Shown: positions 45,134 through 55,657, counted from the stretch's first letter. The stretch: DNA of 55,976 nucleotides from Anaerovibrio lipolyticus (GCF_021531495.1 NZ_JADYTY010000014.1:1-55976), one strand, 5' to 3'. The notes: generated by a model not told the origin, from the letters alone. Program-made: numbers and translations.

Positions 45134-46371
45134 GCAAATCTGATGTAGTTATTATCGGCAATGGCGTAGCTGGCTTGATGGCTGCGTTGGTAAGTGCTGA
45201 TGAAGGAAAAAAGGTGACTCTGCTGTCCTACGGTGCTGGTACTTTTCCATTGAACAGCGGTGTGATTGATATACTGGGTTATGATGAGCAGGGCAAGGCT
45301 GTAAATAGTCCAATTACTGGTATTGACCAGGTGCCTGATTCTCACCCATATAAGAAAATTGGCATGGCTGCTATTGAGGATGCTATTAAGTACTTCAAAA
45401 AGACTGTAGCAGATGAGGGTTTTGCTTACACTGGTTCCCTCAAGGAGCAGCAGTGGCTGATTACCGGTATCGGTACTTTGAAGCCAACCTGCCTGCTGCC
45501 TGAGTCCTTGCAGGGTTCCAGATGCTTTGATGCCAGCGAGATTGTTATTGTAGGCGTTAAGGGCTTAAAGGATTTCTATGTAGATATGGTTAAGGAGAAT
45601 CTGGCCAAGGAGCTGGGTGCTGACAAGAAGTATACAACTATCACTGTTGACACCTATATTACTGGCCGCGATTTGACTACCCGTGATGTAGCTAAGTGGG
45701 TAGAGAGCGATAAGGGCTATGGCGAGTTCCTGGCACAGATTAAGGGCCAGGCTGGTGCTGGCAAGGCTGTTATTGTTCCTCAGATTCTTGGCACCAAGGG
45801 TGACTATGTTGTATATAAAAAGCTGTCCAAGGATCTTGGCTGCACTGTAGTAGAGACTACTGGCATGCCTCCATCCGTAAACGGCATCCGTCTCCGTGAT
45901 GTGCTCCTGAGTGCATTGAAGAAGAAGGGCATTCGTGTGGTTGAGAATGCCAAGGCCGAAAAGGCTATTGTAAAGGGTGATAAGGTTACTGCTATTGAGG
46001 CTGGCGGCGAGGTTCGTACCCAGACCTATGAGGCAGACAAGTTCATCCTGGCTACTGGTGGCTTCTACAGCGGTGGTATCACTATGCGTGACTTTGGCGA
46101 ATACAAGGAAATGGTATTCGGACTGCCTGTTGAGGGTGACTGTGTAGAGGAGAGATGGGTAAATAAGCAGCTCTTCTCTGATAAGAAGCAGGCATTCTCT
46201 ATGGCTGGTGTACGAGTAGATGACTCCCTCCGTGCTGTGGATGAGTCTGGCAATGTTGTTCTGAAGAATGTATATGTTGTCGGCCGCAACCTGAGTGGCT
46301 ATGATTTCTGCTTTGAGCATTCCGGCAATGGCGTAGCTTTGACTTCCGCGTACAAGGCTGCCAAGGCGTAA
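45130..46371 (+). CDS. glpB: Anaerobic glycerol-3-phosphate dehydrogenase subunit B
   Basis: The 413-residue flavoprotein has the dinucleotide-binding start VVIIGNGVAGLMAALVSADEG, then the GlpB-type stretch TFPLNSGVIDILGYDEQG. It ends NLSGYDFCFEHSGNGVALTS, closing the flavin site. GlpB links GlpA to the membrane-associated GlpC. Its ATG overlaps the glpA stop. The gene is 20 bases before glpC. Confidence 0.96.
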   Translation: MSKSDVVIIGNGVAGLMAALVSADEGKKVTLLSYGAGTFPLNSGVIDILGYDEQGKAVNSPITGIDQVPDSHPYKKIGMAAIEDAIKYFKKTVADEGFAYTGSLKEQQWLITGIGTLKPTCLLPESLQGSRCFDASEIVIVGVKGLKDFYVDMVKENLAKELGADKKYTTITVDTYITGRDLTTRDVAKWVESDKGYGEFLAQIKGQAGAGKAVIVPQILGTKGDYVVYKKLSKDLGCTVVETTGMPPSVNGIRLRDVLLSALKKKGIRVVENAKAEKAIVKGDKVTAIEAGGEVRTQTYEADKFILATGGFYSGGITMRDFGEYKEMVFGLPVEGDCVEERWVNKQLFSDKKQAFSMAGVRVDDSLRAVDESGNVVLKNVYVVGRNLSGYDFCFEHSGNGVALTSAYKAAKA

Positions 46372-46390
46372 TGGAAAGGGGTATTATATT

Positions 46391-47611
46391 ATGGAGTTAG
46401 AAGAAAGAGCTAGAGATTCGGCGGACAACTGTATTGCCTGCACATCCTGTATTGTAGCATGCCCAGTTACCAAGGCCAATCCTGAATACAAGGGACCAAA
46501 GTTGGTAGGTCCTGCTCATAGCCGTATGCATTTCTCCGATCCAAGCGACTATGAGGACACCTTGATGTTGTGTTCCAACTGTAAGAATTGTGATATTACC
46601 TGCCCTAATGGTGTATCTGTTTCTACTCTGAATATGTTGGAGAGAGGCAGATATCTGAAGGCACATCCAGAGGCTCACAAGCCTGAGGATAAGATGCTGA
46701 GTCATGGCTTTGAGATGGCTGATATGCTGAATAAGATTCCTTTCGGCAAGTCTCTGGCTAATCTGGGCATGAGCATTGGCGAGGCTTTAGGCGTAATGGG
46801 AGCTATGGGGATGGCTCCAGAGCGCAAGACTCCTCGTTATGCTTCTGTATATTTCCGTGATCTGTTTAAGACTATCAAGCAGCCTTCCTCTGACAAGAAG
46901 GTTCTGTTCTTCCCAGGCTGTTACATTGATACCAATGAGCCTTGGGTAGGTACTGCTTTCGTTCAGGTAATGAACGAAAATGGTTATGAGGTTCTCATGG
47001 ATAACCGTTTTGTATGCTGTGGTTCTCCACTGGTTGTAGGCGGCTATCTGGATGAGGCACGTCAGCATGCAGACACCAATGTAGCTATCATTCAGGAATA
47101 TGCTCAGAAGGGCATTCCTGTAGTAGCATGCTGTACTTCCTGCTCTCTGATGCTGAAGAACGAGTATACCGAACTATTCGCTCAGTCTGAGATGAAGGAA
47201 GCAGCTAAGAATGTATGGGATGCTTTTGAGTTCCTGACTATGCTGGCTGAAGAAGGCAAGCTGAAGAAGGTAAACATCAAGAGCGATCATAAGTTTATCT
47301 ATCATGCACCATGCCATCTGCGGGCACAGGGTATGGGACTGCCTGCCTTTGACTTGTTGAAGGCTGCAGGTCTGAATGTTGTTAATGCTGATGCTGGCTG
47401 CTGCGGTATGTCCGGCAGCTATGGCTTCCATAAGGACAACTATGAGACTTCCATGAAGATAGGCCAGGCTTTGTTTGATGCTATCAATGCTGATAATTAT
47501 CACAAGGTAATCTGCGATTGCGGTACTTGCCGTATGCAGATTCAGCATGGTACAGATGTCAAGGCTGTACATCCAATAGAAATTTTAGCAAAGGCTTATA
47601 AAAAAGCTTAA
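46391..47611 (+). CDS. glpC: Anaerobic glycerol-3-phosphate dehydrogenase subunit C
   Basis: The 406-residue protein carries two [4Fe-4S] ferredoxin motifs, CIACTSCIVACPVTKANPEY and CSNCKNCDITCPNGV. It also has two CCG domains, FFPGCYIDTNEP..VCCGSPLVVGG..CCTSCSLML and HAPCHLRAQGMG..GCCGMSGSYG, as found in quinone-linked oxidoreductases. GlpC anchors GlpAB to the membrane and hands electrons to menaquinone. There is no obvious transmembrane helix, as in E. coli GlpC. It is the last gene of glpABC. Confidence 0.96.
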   Translation: MELEERARDSADNCIACTSCIVACPVTKANPEYKGPKLVGPAHSRMHFSDPSDYEDTLMLCSNCKNCDITCPNGVSVSTLNMLERGRYLKAHPEAHKPEDKMLSHGFEMADMLNKIPFGKSLANLGMSIGEALGVMGAMGMAPERKTPRYASVYFRDLFKTIKQPSSDKKVLFFPGCYIDTNEPWVGTAFVQVMNENGYEVLMDNRFVCCGSPLVVGGYLDEARQHADTNVAIIQEYAQKGIPVVACCTSCSLMLKNEYTELFAQSEMKEAAKNVWDAFEFLTMLAEEGKLKKVNIKSDHKFIYHAPCHLRAQGMGLPAFDLLKAAGLNVVNADAGCCGMSGSYGFHKDNYETSMKIGQALFDAINADNYHKVICDCGTCRMQIQHGTDVKAVHPIEILAKAYKKA

Positions 47612-47636
47612 CAAAATTTCAGTTGTGTGTTATAAT
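47608..47636 (+). promoter_or_regulatory. Promoter of glpK
   Basis: TTAACA (47608-47613, overlapping the glpC stop), 17-base spacer, perfect TATAAT (47631-47636). Confidence 0.65.
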
Positions 47637-47651
47637 AACAAATGTGGAGTG

Positions 47652-47710
47652 AACGATACCAAATCTGATGGGGTTGTGAAGCGTTTTTGCTTCCAGATAG
47701 GGGTATCATT
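47652..47710 (+). promoter_or_regulatory. Hairpin at the 5' end of the glpK leader
   Basis: Nested stems GATACC/GGTATC (47655-47660, 47702-47707), TCTG/CAGA (47664-47667, 47694-47697) and GAAGC/GCTTC (47678-47682, 47689-47693) begin about 10 bases after the predicted start. No T run follows. It could stabilise the mRNA or be a protein target, e.g. of a GlpP-like antiterminator. Confidence 0.5.
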
Positions 47711-47719
47711 CATAAATAA

Positions 47720-49297
<1,578 letters not shown>

Positions 49298-49347
49298 TCC
49301 TTACTGTATAGACAATAAAGTTGTGGGTTAAATAATAGGATTCACTA

Positions 49348-49411
49348 TTCGCTGCCGGCGGTCTAAGCTGGCAGCGGATATGAATTCGGATATGTGTAGG
49401 GAACATATCCG
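49348..49411 (+). promoter_or_regulatory. Structured 5' UTR of glpF with competing stems
   Basis: TTCGCTGCC (49348-49356) pairs with GGCAGCGGA (49370-49378). CGGATATG occurs twice (49375-49382 and 49387-49394), and both copies can pair with CATATCCG (49404-49411). Use of copy 1 would break the first stem. This is a possible two-state element. Confidence 0.45.
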
Positions 49412-49453
49412 GCATAGAAATTTTTCATATGTTATACGAAAGAGGGATGTAAA

Positions 49454-50182
49454 ATGGATAATCTGTTAGGCGAGTTCATGGGAACTATGGTTCTGATGGT
49501 TTTCGGTGTTGGCGTTAACGCCAACTTGAACCTGGCAAAGTCCTACGCAAAGGGCGCTGGTTGGATTTGTACTGCATGGGGTTGGGGTCTCGCAGTACTC
49601 TTAGGTGTTTACACTTCTGTTGCACTGGGTGCACCACAGGCTGATATTAACCCTTCCGTTACTATTGCTAAGACTTACCTCGGTATCTACACTCCTGCAC
49701 AGTTTGTTGCAACCGCTCTGGTTCAGACTGCAGGCGGTATCGTAGGTTCCATCATTGTTTATTTCTGCTTCCTTGGTCATTGGAGCGAGACTGAAGGTGG
49801 CAAGGTAGGTATCTTCTCTACCGGTTCTGCTACTGGCGGCTGTGTAAATGGTTTCATCTCCGAGTTTATTGCAACCTTCTTCCTGATGTTCTGCATCATG
49901 ATGATCTTTGCTACTCCTAATGGTCCATTGCCTGCTGGCTTCGGTCCTTATGCTGTAGGTCTGCTCATCGTTGCAATCGGCCTGTCCTTGGGTGGATGCT
50001 CCGGTTATGCTATGAACATGGCTCGTGACCTTGGCCCTCGTATTGCTTTCGCAATCCTGCCTATTCCTAACAAGGGTGACGGCAACTGGGGTTATGCTTG
50101 GGTTCCATGTATTGCTCCTATGTTCGGTGCTCTCGCAGCTGCAATCGTAGCTGTTGCACTGGGTACTCCAGGTTGGGGCTGA
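49454..50182 (+). CDS. glpF: Glycerol uptake facilitator (aquaglyceroporin) with altered NPA boxes
   Basis: The 242-residue channel has six hydrophobic segments and clear MIP-family sequence (MDNLLGEFMGTMVLMVFGVG; GFLLIVAI-type repeats; GPRIAFAILPIPNKGDGNWG). The two pore NPA boxes are changed: the first reads DINPSVTIAK (NPS) and the second YAMNMARDLGPR (NMA). The selectivity-filter Arg after the second box is kept. Glycerol conduction is inferred from the glp context and GlpF-like loops. Codon bias is as strong as in glpK. A 5' UTR of over 100 bases separates it from glpK. Confidence 0.93.
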   Translation: MDNLLGEFMGTMVLMVFGVGVNANLNLAKSYAKGAGWICTAWGWGLAVLLGVYTSVALGAPQADINPSVTIAKTYLGIYTPAQFVATALVQTAGGIVGSIIVYFCFLGHWSETEGGKVGIFSTGSATGGCVNGFISEFIATFFLMFCIMMIFATPNGPLPAGFGPYAVGLLIVAIGLSLGGCSGYAMNMARDLGPRIAFAILPIPNKGDGNWGYAWVPCIAPMFGALAAAIVAVALGTPGWG

Positions 50183-50216
50183 TTAGTGTTAGTCACTGAT
50201 TAACTAATTAAAAATG

Positions 50217-50252
50217 CATCCCTATCTGCTTGCAGATGGGGATGTTTTTTTT
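50217..50252 (+). terminator. Terminator of glpF
   Basis: CATCCC-T-ATCTGC (50217-50229) pairs with GCAGAT-G-GGGATG (50232-50244), followed by eight Ts. Confidence 0.92.
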
Positions 50253-50344
50253 GATATTATTTCGGAAAGTAATTTTCCTAGATAATATCAAAATATGGTA
50301 TAATACCCTTGTAGTTAATCTAGTATTTGTGGGGGGACACAAGC

Positions 50345-50638
50345 ATGAAGGGAAACAAATTTAGAATTTTGGGCATTGCCATAATCGTAGCAATTCTGGC
50401 AGTGGCCTATCAGGCATATTCTACATCTGTAGAAGAAGATTTTAATAATATCTCTCGTACAGAAACCTATCGTATGGGAGATCATTATACTGGTCAGTAT
50501 CATCGTCCTGGCTGTCCAAAGCTAAAGCAGACCTATGGTGGTGGGAAGCGCTTTGAAAGTGCCACTGCAGCAGAACTTGAGGGCTATGCAGCCTGCAAGC
50601 GCTGTGATGCTGCTGGTCCAGATGAACCCGCGAAATAA
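50345..50638 (+). CDS. Small membrane-anchored protein with Ada-like His/Cys motif
   Basis: The 97-residue protein has one N-terminal membrane segment (ILGIAIIVAILAVAYQAY) and then a short outward-facing domain. That domain contains YHRPGCPKL and, 30 residues later, GYAACKRCDAAG. The pattern H-x3-C ... C-x2-C resembles the small metal-binding module of Ada and of some secreted nuclease-associated proteins, so zinc binding is plausible. The function is unknown. GGGGGG precedes the ATG at 50345; the earlier ATG in frame (50327) lacks a site. A terminator follows at 50643. Confidence 0.7.
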   Translation: MKGNKFRILGIAIIVAILAVAYQAYSTSVEEDFNNISRTETYRMGDHYTGQYHRPGCPKLKQTYGGGKRFESATAAELEGYAACKRCDAAGPDEPAK

Positions 50639-50642
50639 AAAT

Positions 50643-50670
50643 AAAGGGGCTGTGGTGACAGCCTCTTTTT
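50643..50670 (+). terminator. Terminator after the small Ada-like membrane protein gene
   Basis: AAGGGGCTG pairs with CAGCCTCTT (one G-T) around TGGTGA, then TTT. Confidence 0.75.
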
Positions 50671-50702
50671 GTTATAGATAATGAAAGAAAGATGGTGCTT
50701 AT

Positions 50703-51308
50703 ATGGCTATAAAGGCCCCAACGCCACCAACTCCCCCTACGGCTCCAGTGGTGCCGGGGGCTGAATCTCATACAGAGGCTGGTCAGCCAGTTGTAAATAA
50801 TACATCGGATAATGGCAAGGAATTTGGAGTTCATGTTACTATCAGCAATCCACAGCAAAATCAAACTAGCTCACCTAGTCAGCAGAGCACTTCTCAGCAA
50901 GGTGTAGGAAGTACCCAGGGCCAGTCTCAGCAGGAGACTGGGCAGTCGGCAGAAAATGATGCAGCTCAACAGGCTCGTCAAGATATGGTACAGCAGGCCT
51001 TGGGCATGAAAGATGGGAAGGCTGACCAGCAGGATACGCAGGCGACGGTACAACAGAATACCCCAGATGGAAATTGGCCTTTGCCGGGAGGTCATATGTC
51101 AAGTATGTCCTTTTTGCCACTTTTGATTGTATTTATAGCAGCTTTTATTACTTTTATGCTGCGCAATCTTAGTAAAAAGCCAAGGCTAAAATCTCAACCT
51201 CCTGTGAAGTCACAAGAAAAAAGAGCCGTGAAAACCAGGTTGCAGGAGAAAACAACGGAGGATAAGGATAAAAAATCTAAGGGCAGTCATTTTGAAATGA
51301 GAATTTAG
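50703..51308 (+). CDS. Low-complexity single-span membrane protein, unknown
   Basis: I do not recognise a family. The 201-residue protein starts with a Pro/Thr-rich stretch (APTPPTPPTAPVVPGAE), followed by about 90 Gln/Ser-rich residues. A single hydrophobic segment (MSFLPLLIVFIAAFITFML, about 133-151) comes next, and the tail is strongly basic (Lys/Arg/Glu, 155-201). There is no signal peptide. The basic tail would be cytoplasmic and the Q-rich part outside, or the protein could be tail-oriented the other way. It lies between a small membrane protein and serS. Confidence 0.6.
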   Translation: MAIKAPTPPTPPTAPVVPGAESHTEAGQPVVNNTSDNGKEFGVHVTISNPQQNQTSSPSQQSTSQQGVGSTQGQSQQETGQSAENDAAQQARQDMVQQALGMKDGKADQQDTQATVQQNTPDGNWPLPGGHMSSMSFLPLLIVFIAAFITFMLRNLSKKPRLKSQPPVKSQEKRAVKTRLQEKTTEDKDKKSKGSHFEMRI

Positions 51309-51331
51309 GATAAAATTTTTATCCCATGCTA

Positions 51332-51432
51332 ACGGGTGCTAAGACTCCCTCTTCTTAGGAGGGAGTTAAGCACCCGTAAAGCTCTGGATTTATTCGACTA
51401 AATTCAGTGGGAGTCTAAAGCTCCCACTGAAT
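51332..51432. repeat. Twin long hairpins in the gap before serS
   Basis: Hairpin 1: ACGGGTGCT-AAG-ACTCCCTC (51332-51351) with GAGGGAGT-TA-AGCACCCGT (51359-51377). Hairpin 2: perfect 12-bp ATTCAGTGGGAG (51402-51413) / CTCCCACTGAAT (51421-51432). Neither has a T run. The pair could be the remnant of a small mobile element with hairpin ends, or an mRNA structure after the preceding gene. Confidence 0.6.
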
Positions 51433-51441
51433 AAGTCTCAT

Positions 51442-51470
51442 TTTACAAATTGAAAAATATCAAGTATAAT
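51442..51470 (+). promoter_or_regulatory. Promoter of serS
   Basis: TTTACA (51442-51447), 17-base spacer, TATAAT (51465-51470). The leader is about 45 bases; no T-box fits in it. Confidence 0.65.
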
Positions 51471-51521
51471 AGATTCGATATAGATAAAATGGCGAAGCCA
51501 TAATTTGTGGGGGCGAACACT

Positions 51522-52805
51522 TTGTTAGATATTAAATTTGTCAGAGAAAATCTTGATGCAGTTCAGACTATGCTGAACAATCGTCAGAATAAACTTTCCT
51601 TGGATGGCTTTAAGGAGCTGGAGGAAAAGCGCCGTGAGATTATCAGCCAGGTTGAGGTGCTGAAGAATCAGAGAAATACTGTTTCCAAGCAGGTTGGCCA
51701 GATGAAAAAGAACGGTGAGAATACAGATGCTATTTTTGCTGAGATGCGTCAGGTAGGCGAGAAGATTGATGCCTATGATGCAGAATTAAAGCAGGTAGAG
51801 AACGATCTCCGGGATATTATGCTGAGCATTCCTAATATGCCAAAGGAGGATGTTCCTATTGGTGTAGATGAGAATGACAACCCAGAGGTTCGCCGTTTTA
51901 TGGAGCCTACCAAATTTGACTTTGAGCCAAAGGCTCATTGGGATTTGGGTGATGCTCTGGGCATTTTGGACGCTGAGCGTGCTGCCAAGGTTACTGGTGC
52001 CAGATTTACCTTCTACAAGGGCTTGGGTGCTCGCTTGGAGAGAGCCTTGATTAATTTTATGATGGATCTGCATTCCAACAAGCATGGTTATACCGAGATG
52101 CTGGCTCCTTGCATGGTAAATACTGCCAGCATGTATGGTACTGGCCAGCTGCCAAAGTTTGCTGAGGATATGTTCAAGGTGGAGGGTACTGATTATTATA
52201 TGGTACCTACTGCTGAGGTTCCTACAACTAACTATCATCGTGAGGAGATTCTGGATGGCAGTCAGCTGCCAGAGTATTATTGCGCCTATACTGCTTGCTA
52301 TCGCGCTGAGGCTGGCAGCGCTGGCCGTGATACCCGTGGCCTGATTCGTCAGCATCAGTTCAATAAGGTAGAGCTGATTAAGTTTGTTAAGCCAGAGGAT
52401 TCCTGGGATGAATTGGAAAAGATGGTAGAGGATGCTCAGGATGTATTGAAGGTTCTGGAGCTGCCACACCGTGTTATTACTCTCTGTACTGGCGATATGG
52501 GCTTTACCTCTGCTAAGACCTATGATATTGAGGTATGGATGCCAGCTCAGAATACCTATCGTGAGATTTCTTCCTGCTCCAACTGTCAGGATTTCCAGGC
52601 TCGTCGTGCCAATATTAAGTTCCGTCGTGAGCAGAAGGGCAAGCCAGAGTTCGTACATACTCTGAATGGTTCCGGCTTGGCTGTAGGCCGTACCTTTGCA
52701 GCTATTCTGGAGAACTATCAGCAGGCAGATGGCTCTGTTGTTATTCCAAAGGCATTGGTACCTTATATGGGCGGCATTGAGGTTATTAAGCCTCAGGAGC
52801 TGTAA
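51522..52805 (+). CDS. serS: Serine--tRNA ligase
   Basis: SerRS charges tRNA-Ser. The 427-residue class II synthetase begins [18 protein letters not shown], followed by the coiled-coil arm (about 30-105) that grips the tRNA long variable arm. Motif 2 is [20 protein letters not shown] and motif 3 is [17 protein letters not shown]. The TTG at 51522 (GGGGG 8 bases upstream) gives the family-standard start; the GTG at 51507 would add five unrelated residues. It has its own promoter and terminator. Confidence 0.97.
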   Translation: MLDIKFVRENLDAVQTMLNNRQNKLSLDGFKELEEKRREIISQVEVLKNQRNTVSKQVGQMKKNGENTDAIFAEMRQVGEKIDAYDAELKQVENDLRDIMLSIPNMPKEDVPIGVDENDNPEVRRFMEPTKFDFEPKAHWDLGDALGILDAERAAKVTGARFTFYKGLGARLERALINFMMDLHSNKHGYTEMLAPCMVNTASMYGTGQLPKFAEDMFKVEGTDYYMVPTAEVPTTNYHREEILDGSQLPEYYCAYTACYRAEAGSAGRDTRGLIRQHQFNKVELIKFVKPEDSWDELEKMVEDAQDVLKVLELPHRVITLCTGDMGFTSAKTYDIEVWMPAQNTYREISSCSNCQDFQARRANIKFRREQKGKPEFVHTLNGSGLAVGRTFAAILENYQQADGSVVIPKALVPYMGGIEVIKPQEL

Positions 52806-52826
52806 TAAATATATATATATGTAAGT

Positions 52827-52859
52827 AAAGAGGCTTGCGCTATAGAGCGGAGCCTCTTT
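52827..52859 (+). terminator. Terminator of serS
   Basis: AAAGAGGCT (52827-52835) pairs with AGCCTCTTT (52851-52859), with inner CGC/GCG, followed by a T-rich stretch. Confidence 0.75.
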
Positions 52860-52924
52860 GTTGTTGAAATTATCTTTGTTTGAATTTTTTGCGTCTGATA
52901 GAAGTAATAGAGAGGGGAATTTAT

Positions 52925-54043
52925 ATGCCAAAGCGTGCAGTATGGGCCGAAATAGATTTGAAGGCTCTGGAAAATAATATCCGAAACATAAAATCATGTA
53001 TCAAAAACAAGGCAAAATGGTGTGCAGTGGTAAAGGCAGATGCCTATGGTCATGGGGCTGTAGCTGTGGCCAGAAAGGCTGTGGAGCAGGGGGCGGATTA
53101 TTTGGCCGTAGCTGTTATTAGTGAGGCTATTTCCCTGCGACAGGCTGGCTTTACTACCCCTATTTTAATTTTGGGAACTACTCCTGTGGAAGCCTCTGCT
53201 GATTTGGTAGCCTACGATATTACCCAGGCTGTGTATACGGTAGAGCAGGCTAAGGCTATATCTGCCGAGGCGGTAAGACAGGGAAAAACTGCTAAAATAC
53301 ATATGGCAGTGGATACAGGTATGAGCCGTATTGGTGTAAGACCAGAGCAGGCTGGAGATTTGGCTCAGGCTTTGTCTGTTATGCCGGGAATAGAGCTGGA
53401 GGGAATGTTCTCCCATTTTGCTTTGGCAGATGCCAAGGATAAAAGCTTTGCCTATCAGCAGTTAGAGGCCTTTAAGCTGGCTATTAGCAAGGTTGAGGCA
53501 AAGGGAGTTAATATACCTATTAAGCATATTGCTAATTCTGCTGCCATTCTGGAAATGCCAGAGGCTCATTTTGATATGGTAAGGGCGGGGATTATTCTCT
53601 ATGGTCTGTGGCCATCTGATGAGGTGGAGCATGTTATTGAATTGCAGCCAATTATGGAACTAAAGGCGCAGATTGTTTATGTAAAGAATCTGCATCCTGG
53701 AGAATCCATTAGTTATGGCTGTACCTTTACAGCTCAGCGGGAAAGCAGAATCGGTACTTTGCCTATGGGTTATGCAGATGGGTATACCCGTATGTTTACT
53801 GGCAAGGCTCAGGTGGATTATCATGGGAAAAGGGCACCTATTGCAGGAAGAATCTGCATGGATCAGTGCATGGTTGATTTGACGGATATACCGGAGCTGC
53901 AGCAGGGAGATGTTGTAACCTTATATGGTTCAGCTAGTCTTACTATGGATGAGGCTGCCAGCTGGCTGGGGACTATTAACTATGAATTGCCATGTATGCT
54001 GAATGCCAGAGTGCCCCGGGTGTACATGGAATCAAAGCAATAA
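52925..54043 (+). CDS. alr: Alanine racemase
   Basis: Alr makes D-alanine for peptidoglycan. The 372-residue fold-type III PLP enzyme has the PLP lysine K37 in AVVKADAYGHG, the second catalytic Tyr in GESISYGCTFTA, and MGYADGYTRM. AGGGG lies 7-8 bases before the ATG at 52925; the earlier frame start (52880) has no site. It is a single gene between serS and a chemoreceptor gene on the other strand. Confidence 0.97.
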   Translation: MPKRAVWAEIDLKALENNIRNIKSCIKNKAKWCAVVKADAYGHGAVAVARKAVEQGADYLAVAVISEAISLRQAGFTTPILILGTTPVEASADLVAYDITQAVYTVEQAKAISAEAVRQGKTAKIHMAVDTGMSRIGVRPEQAGDLAQALSVMPGIELEGMFSHFALADAKDKSFAYQQLEAFKLAISKVEAKGVNIPIKHIANSAAILEMPEAHFDMVRAGIILYGLWPSDEVEHVIELQPIMELKAQIVYVKNLHPGESISYGCTFTAQRESRIGTLPMGYADGYTRMFTGKAQVDYHGKRAPIAGRICMDQCMVDLTDIPELQQGDVVTLYGSASLTMDEAASWLGTINYELPCMLNARVPRVYMESKQ

Positions 54044-54081
54044 ATGCACAAAATAGCTATTTAATGGATAGAAGGTCATGA

Positions 54082-54131
54082 AAAAACGCTCGATGGCATA
54101 GATGGAGATTCTATGCTGACGAGCGTTTTTG
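54082..54131. terminator. Bidirectional terminator between alr and the PocR chemoreceptor
   Basis: AAAAACGCTCG (54082-54092) pairs with CGAGCGTTTTT (54120-54130), with inner CATAGA/TCTATG. A and T tracts flank it on both sides. Confidence 0.85.
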
Positions 54132-54184
54132 GGTGGTGGTTTTACTGTCTGCCGGGCAGAGGGGAGATATTTATTACGGGGTTG

Positions 54185-55219
54185 TTATTTATTATGCGTC
54201 ATATCGTACAGGTAATGGGCTACATCGGCTACCCCGCCAAGGCTCTTGGTGGTATCAATAATGGCCTTGGTCTGGTCTTCGACAATAGCGGAGGTATTTT
54301 TGCTCCTGATCACGGTTTTTTCTACGGATTCATTGATGGCAGACATGAACTGCTGGATGTTTTCTACGGTTTCACTGGAGCTGGTGGCAAGCTTGCCGAT
54401 TTCCTCTGCTACTACGCCAAAGCCGGCTCCTGCTGCACCGGCACGGGCCGCTTCAATGGAGGCATTCAGGCCCAGAAGTCTGGTCTGCTTGGCGATATTC
54501 TTGATAAGCTCGGTAAAGCCGTGGATTTTGCCTGTGATTTCCTCTACATTGCGAATTTCCTCGCTGAGCTCCCGCTGGTTTTTATCAACGTTGCTGGCGG
54601 AGGCGTCCAGGGCCTCCATAGCCCTCATGGCCTGATTGACGCTTTCGTTTACGTCCTCGGACATGCCCCGCAGCTTCTGGAAGCGGTAGCGCTCGTATCC
54701 CATGTCAGAGAGCTTCTTGGCAAAAAGGTAGAAGGCATCTGCTGTTTTTTGCAGCTTTTCCTTGGAAATGCGGTTTGCCTTTTTGGCGGCTGTCAGGTAA
54801 TCATCAGGATTGAGGCCCAGCTCCTCGGCATAGCGACGGAATTTTGCCTCATCAATATCGGAGGTGATGGCCTGGCCACCGAGAATAGAACCGATCTGAC
54901 GTCCCTGCAGCATGATTGGCACGCCAAAGTCCATCAGCCCTGCATGGCATTCGTATACGGCAGGCCTGCCGGTCTGGGCAGCCTGTGCACCGCCTTCCCG
55001 GTCGCATTTCATGCAGCGCTCGTTGCCTTTGGTACAGCCCCGGTTGTAATTCATGCAGAAATCAGTAAAGTTGGTAGGCCTGGTAACAGGATTTCCCTCC
55101 AAGTCTACAGTAATAGCGGCAATGCCGGCTATTTCCGCAAAGGTGTCCTGAAACTCCTGCAGGAAATCCAAATCAAATAAATCTCGTAAGGTTACATTAT
55201 CAAGTTCGTTGTTTGCCAT
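54185..55219 (-). CDS. Soluble PocR-domain methyl-accepting chemotaxis-type protein
   Basis: The 344-residue protein has an N-terminal PocR sensory domain (about 10-160): [17 protein letters not shown], a Cys set in [20 protein letters not shown] and [14 protein letters not shown]. The second half is a short chemoreceptor signalling domain with the hairpin tip [20 protein letters not shown] and EEIGKLA. There is no transmembrane segment, so it senses inside the cell. PocR domains are linked to small alcohols or polyols (1,2-propanediol, glycerol) in enterics. The start ATG at 55219 has AGGTG upstream. No flagellar or che genes are in the window; ligand and output are inferred. Confidence 0.85.
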   Translation of the reverse strand: MANNELDNVTLRDLFDLDFLQEFQDTFAEIAGIAAITVDLEGNPVTRPTNFTDFCMNYNRGCTKGNERCMKCDREGGAQAAQTGRPAVYECHAGLMDFGVPIMLQGRQIGSILGGQAITSDIDEAKFRRYAEELGLNPDDYLTAAKKANRISKEKLQKTADAFYLFAKKLSDMGYERYRFQKLRGMSEDVNESVNQAMRAMEALDASASNVDKNQRELSEEIRNVEEITGKIHGFTELIKNIAKQTRLLGLNASIEAARAGAAGAGFGVVAEEIGKLATSSSETVENIQQFMSAINESVEKTVIRSKNTSAIVEDQTKAIIDTTKSLGGVADVAHYLYDMTHNK

Positions 55220-55499
55220 ACATATCACCTGGTTTATCCTTTCCACTTCAGCATCAGTGTATTATAACTATTTCCAGTTTAAATTATTCTATAAAAGTTT
55301 CCAATTTCCTGTTAGATTTGAAAGAATTTACAAAAAATTTATTATTGGAGCTATCCGGATAATTTCCTGTCCAATTCATAACGGCTGGGAATCTACAAGA
55401 GCTTCACCATTAGGTGGCAGGAAATTGCCTGGGAATAAGCCGGTATTTTTGCCAGAATAAGGGGCTGGGAAAAATTTTAGAAAAAATTAGTAAAAAGTG

Positions 55500-55528
55500 T
55501 TGACAGGTTATTGATTTTAGTGTAATAT
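55500..55528 (+). promoter_or_regulatory. rRNA operon promoter P1
   Basis: Perfect TTGACA (55500-55505), 17-base spacer, TAATAT (55523-55528). Bases 55247-55499 upstream hold no gene. Confidence 0.75.
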
Positions 55529-55628
55529 ATACATCGTTGTCGCTGAGATGTGACAAATGTGAAAAGTTCACTGAACATCTGATAAATGATTCACTGAGCT
55601 GGCCACAAAAAATATTTCAAAAAAGTTC

Positions 55629-55657
55629 TTGACAAAATGAACGCTTTGAGATATTAT
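55629..55657 (+). promoter_or_regulatory. rRNA operon promoter P2
   Basis: Perfect TTGACA (55629-55634), 17-base spacer, TATTAT (55652-55657), about 245 bases before 16S. The leader holds CCTTGAAAACTAAACA (55738-55753), common before Firmicute rRNA genes. Confidence 0.8.

Noticed and set aside
51309-51521. T-box leader for serS
   Set aside because: No T-box sequence (TGGNACCGCG-like) or specifier stem; the promoter lies only ~50 bases before the gene.
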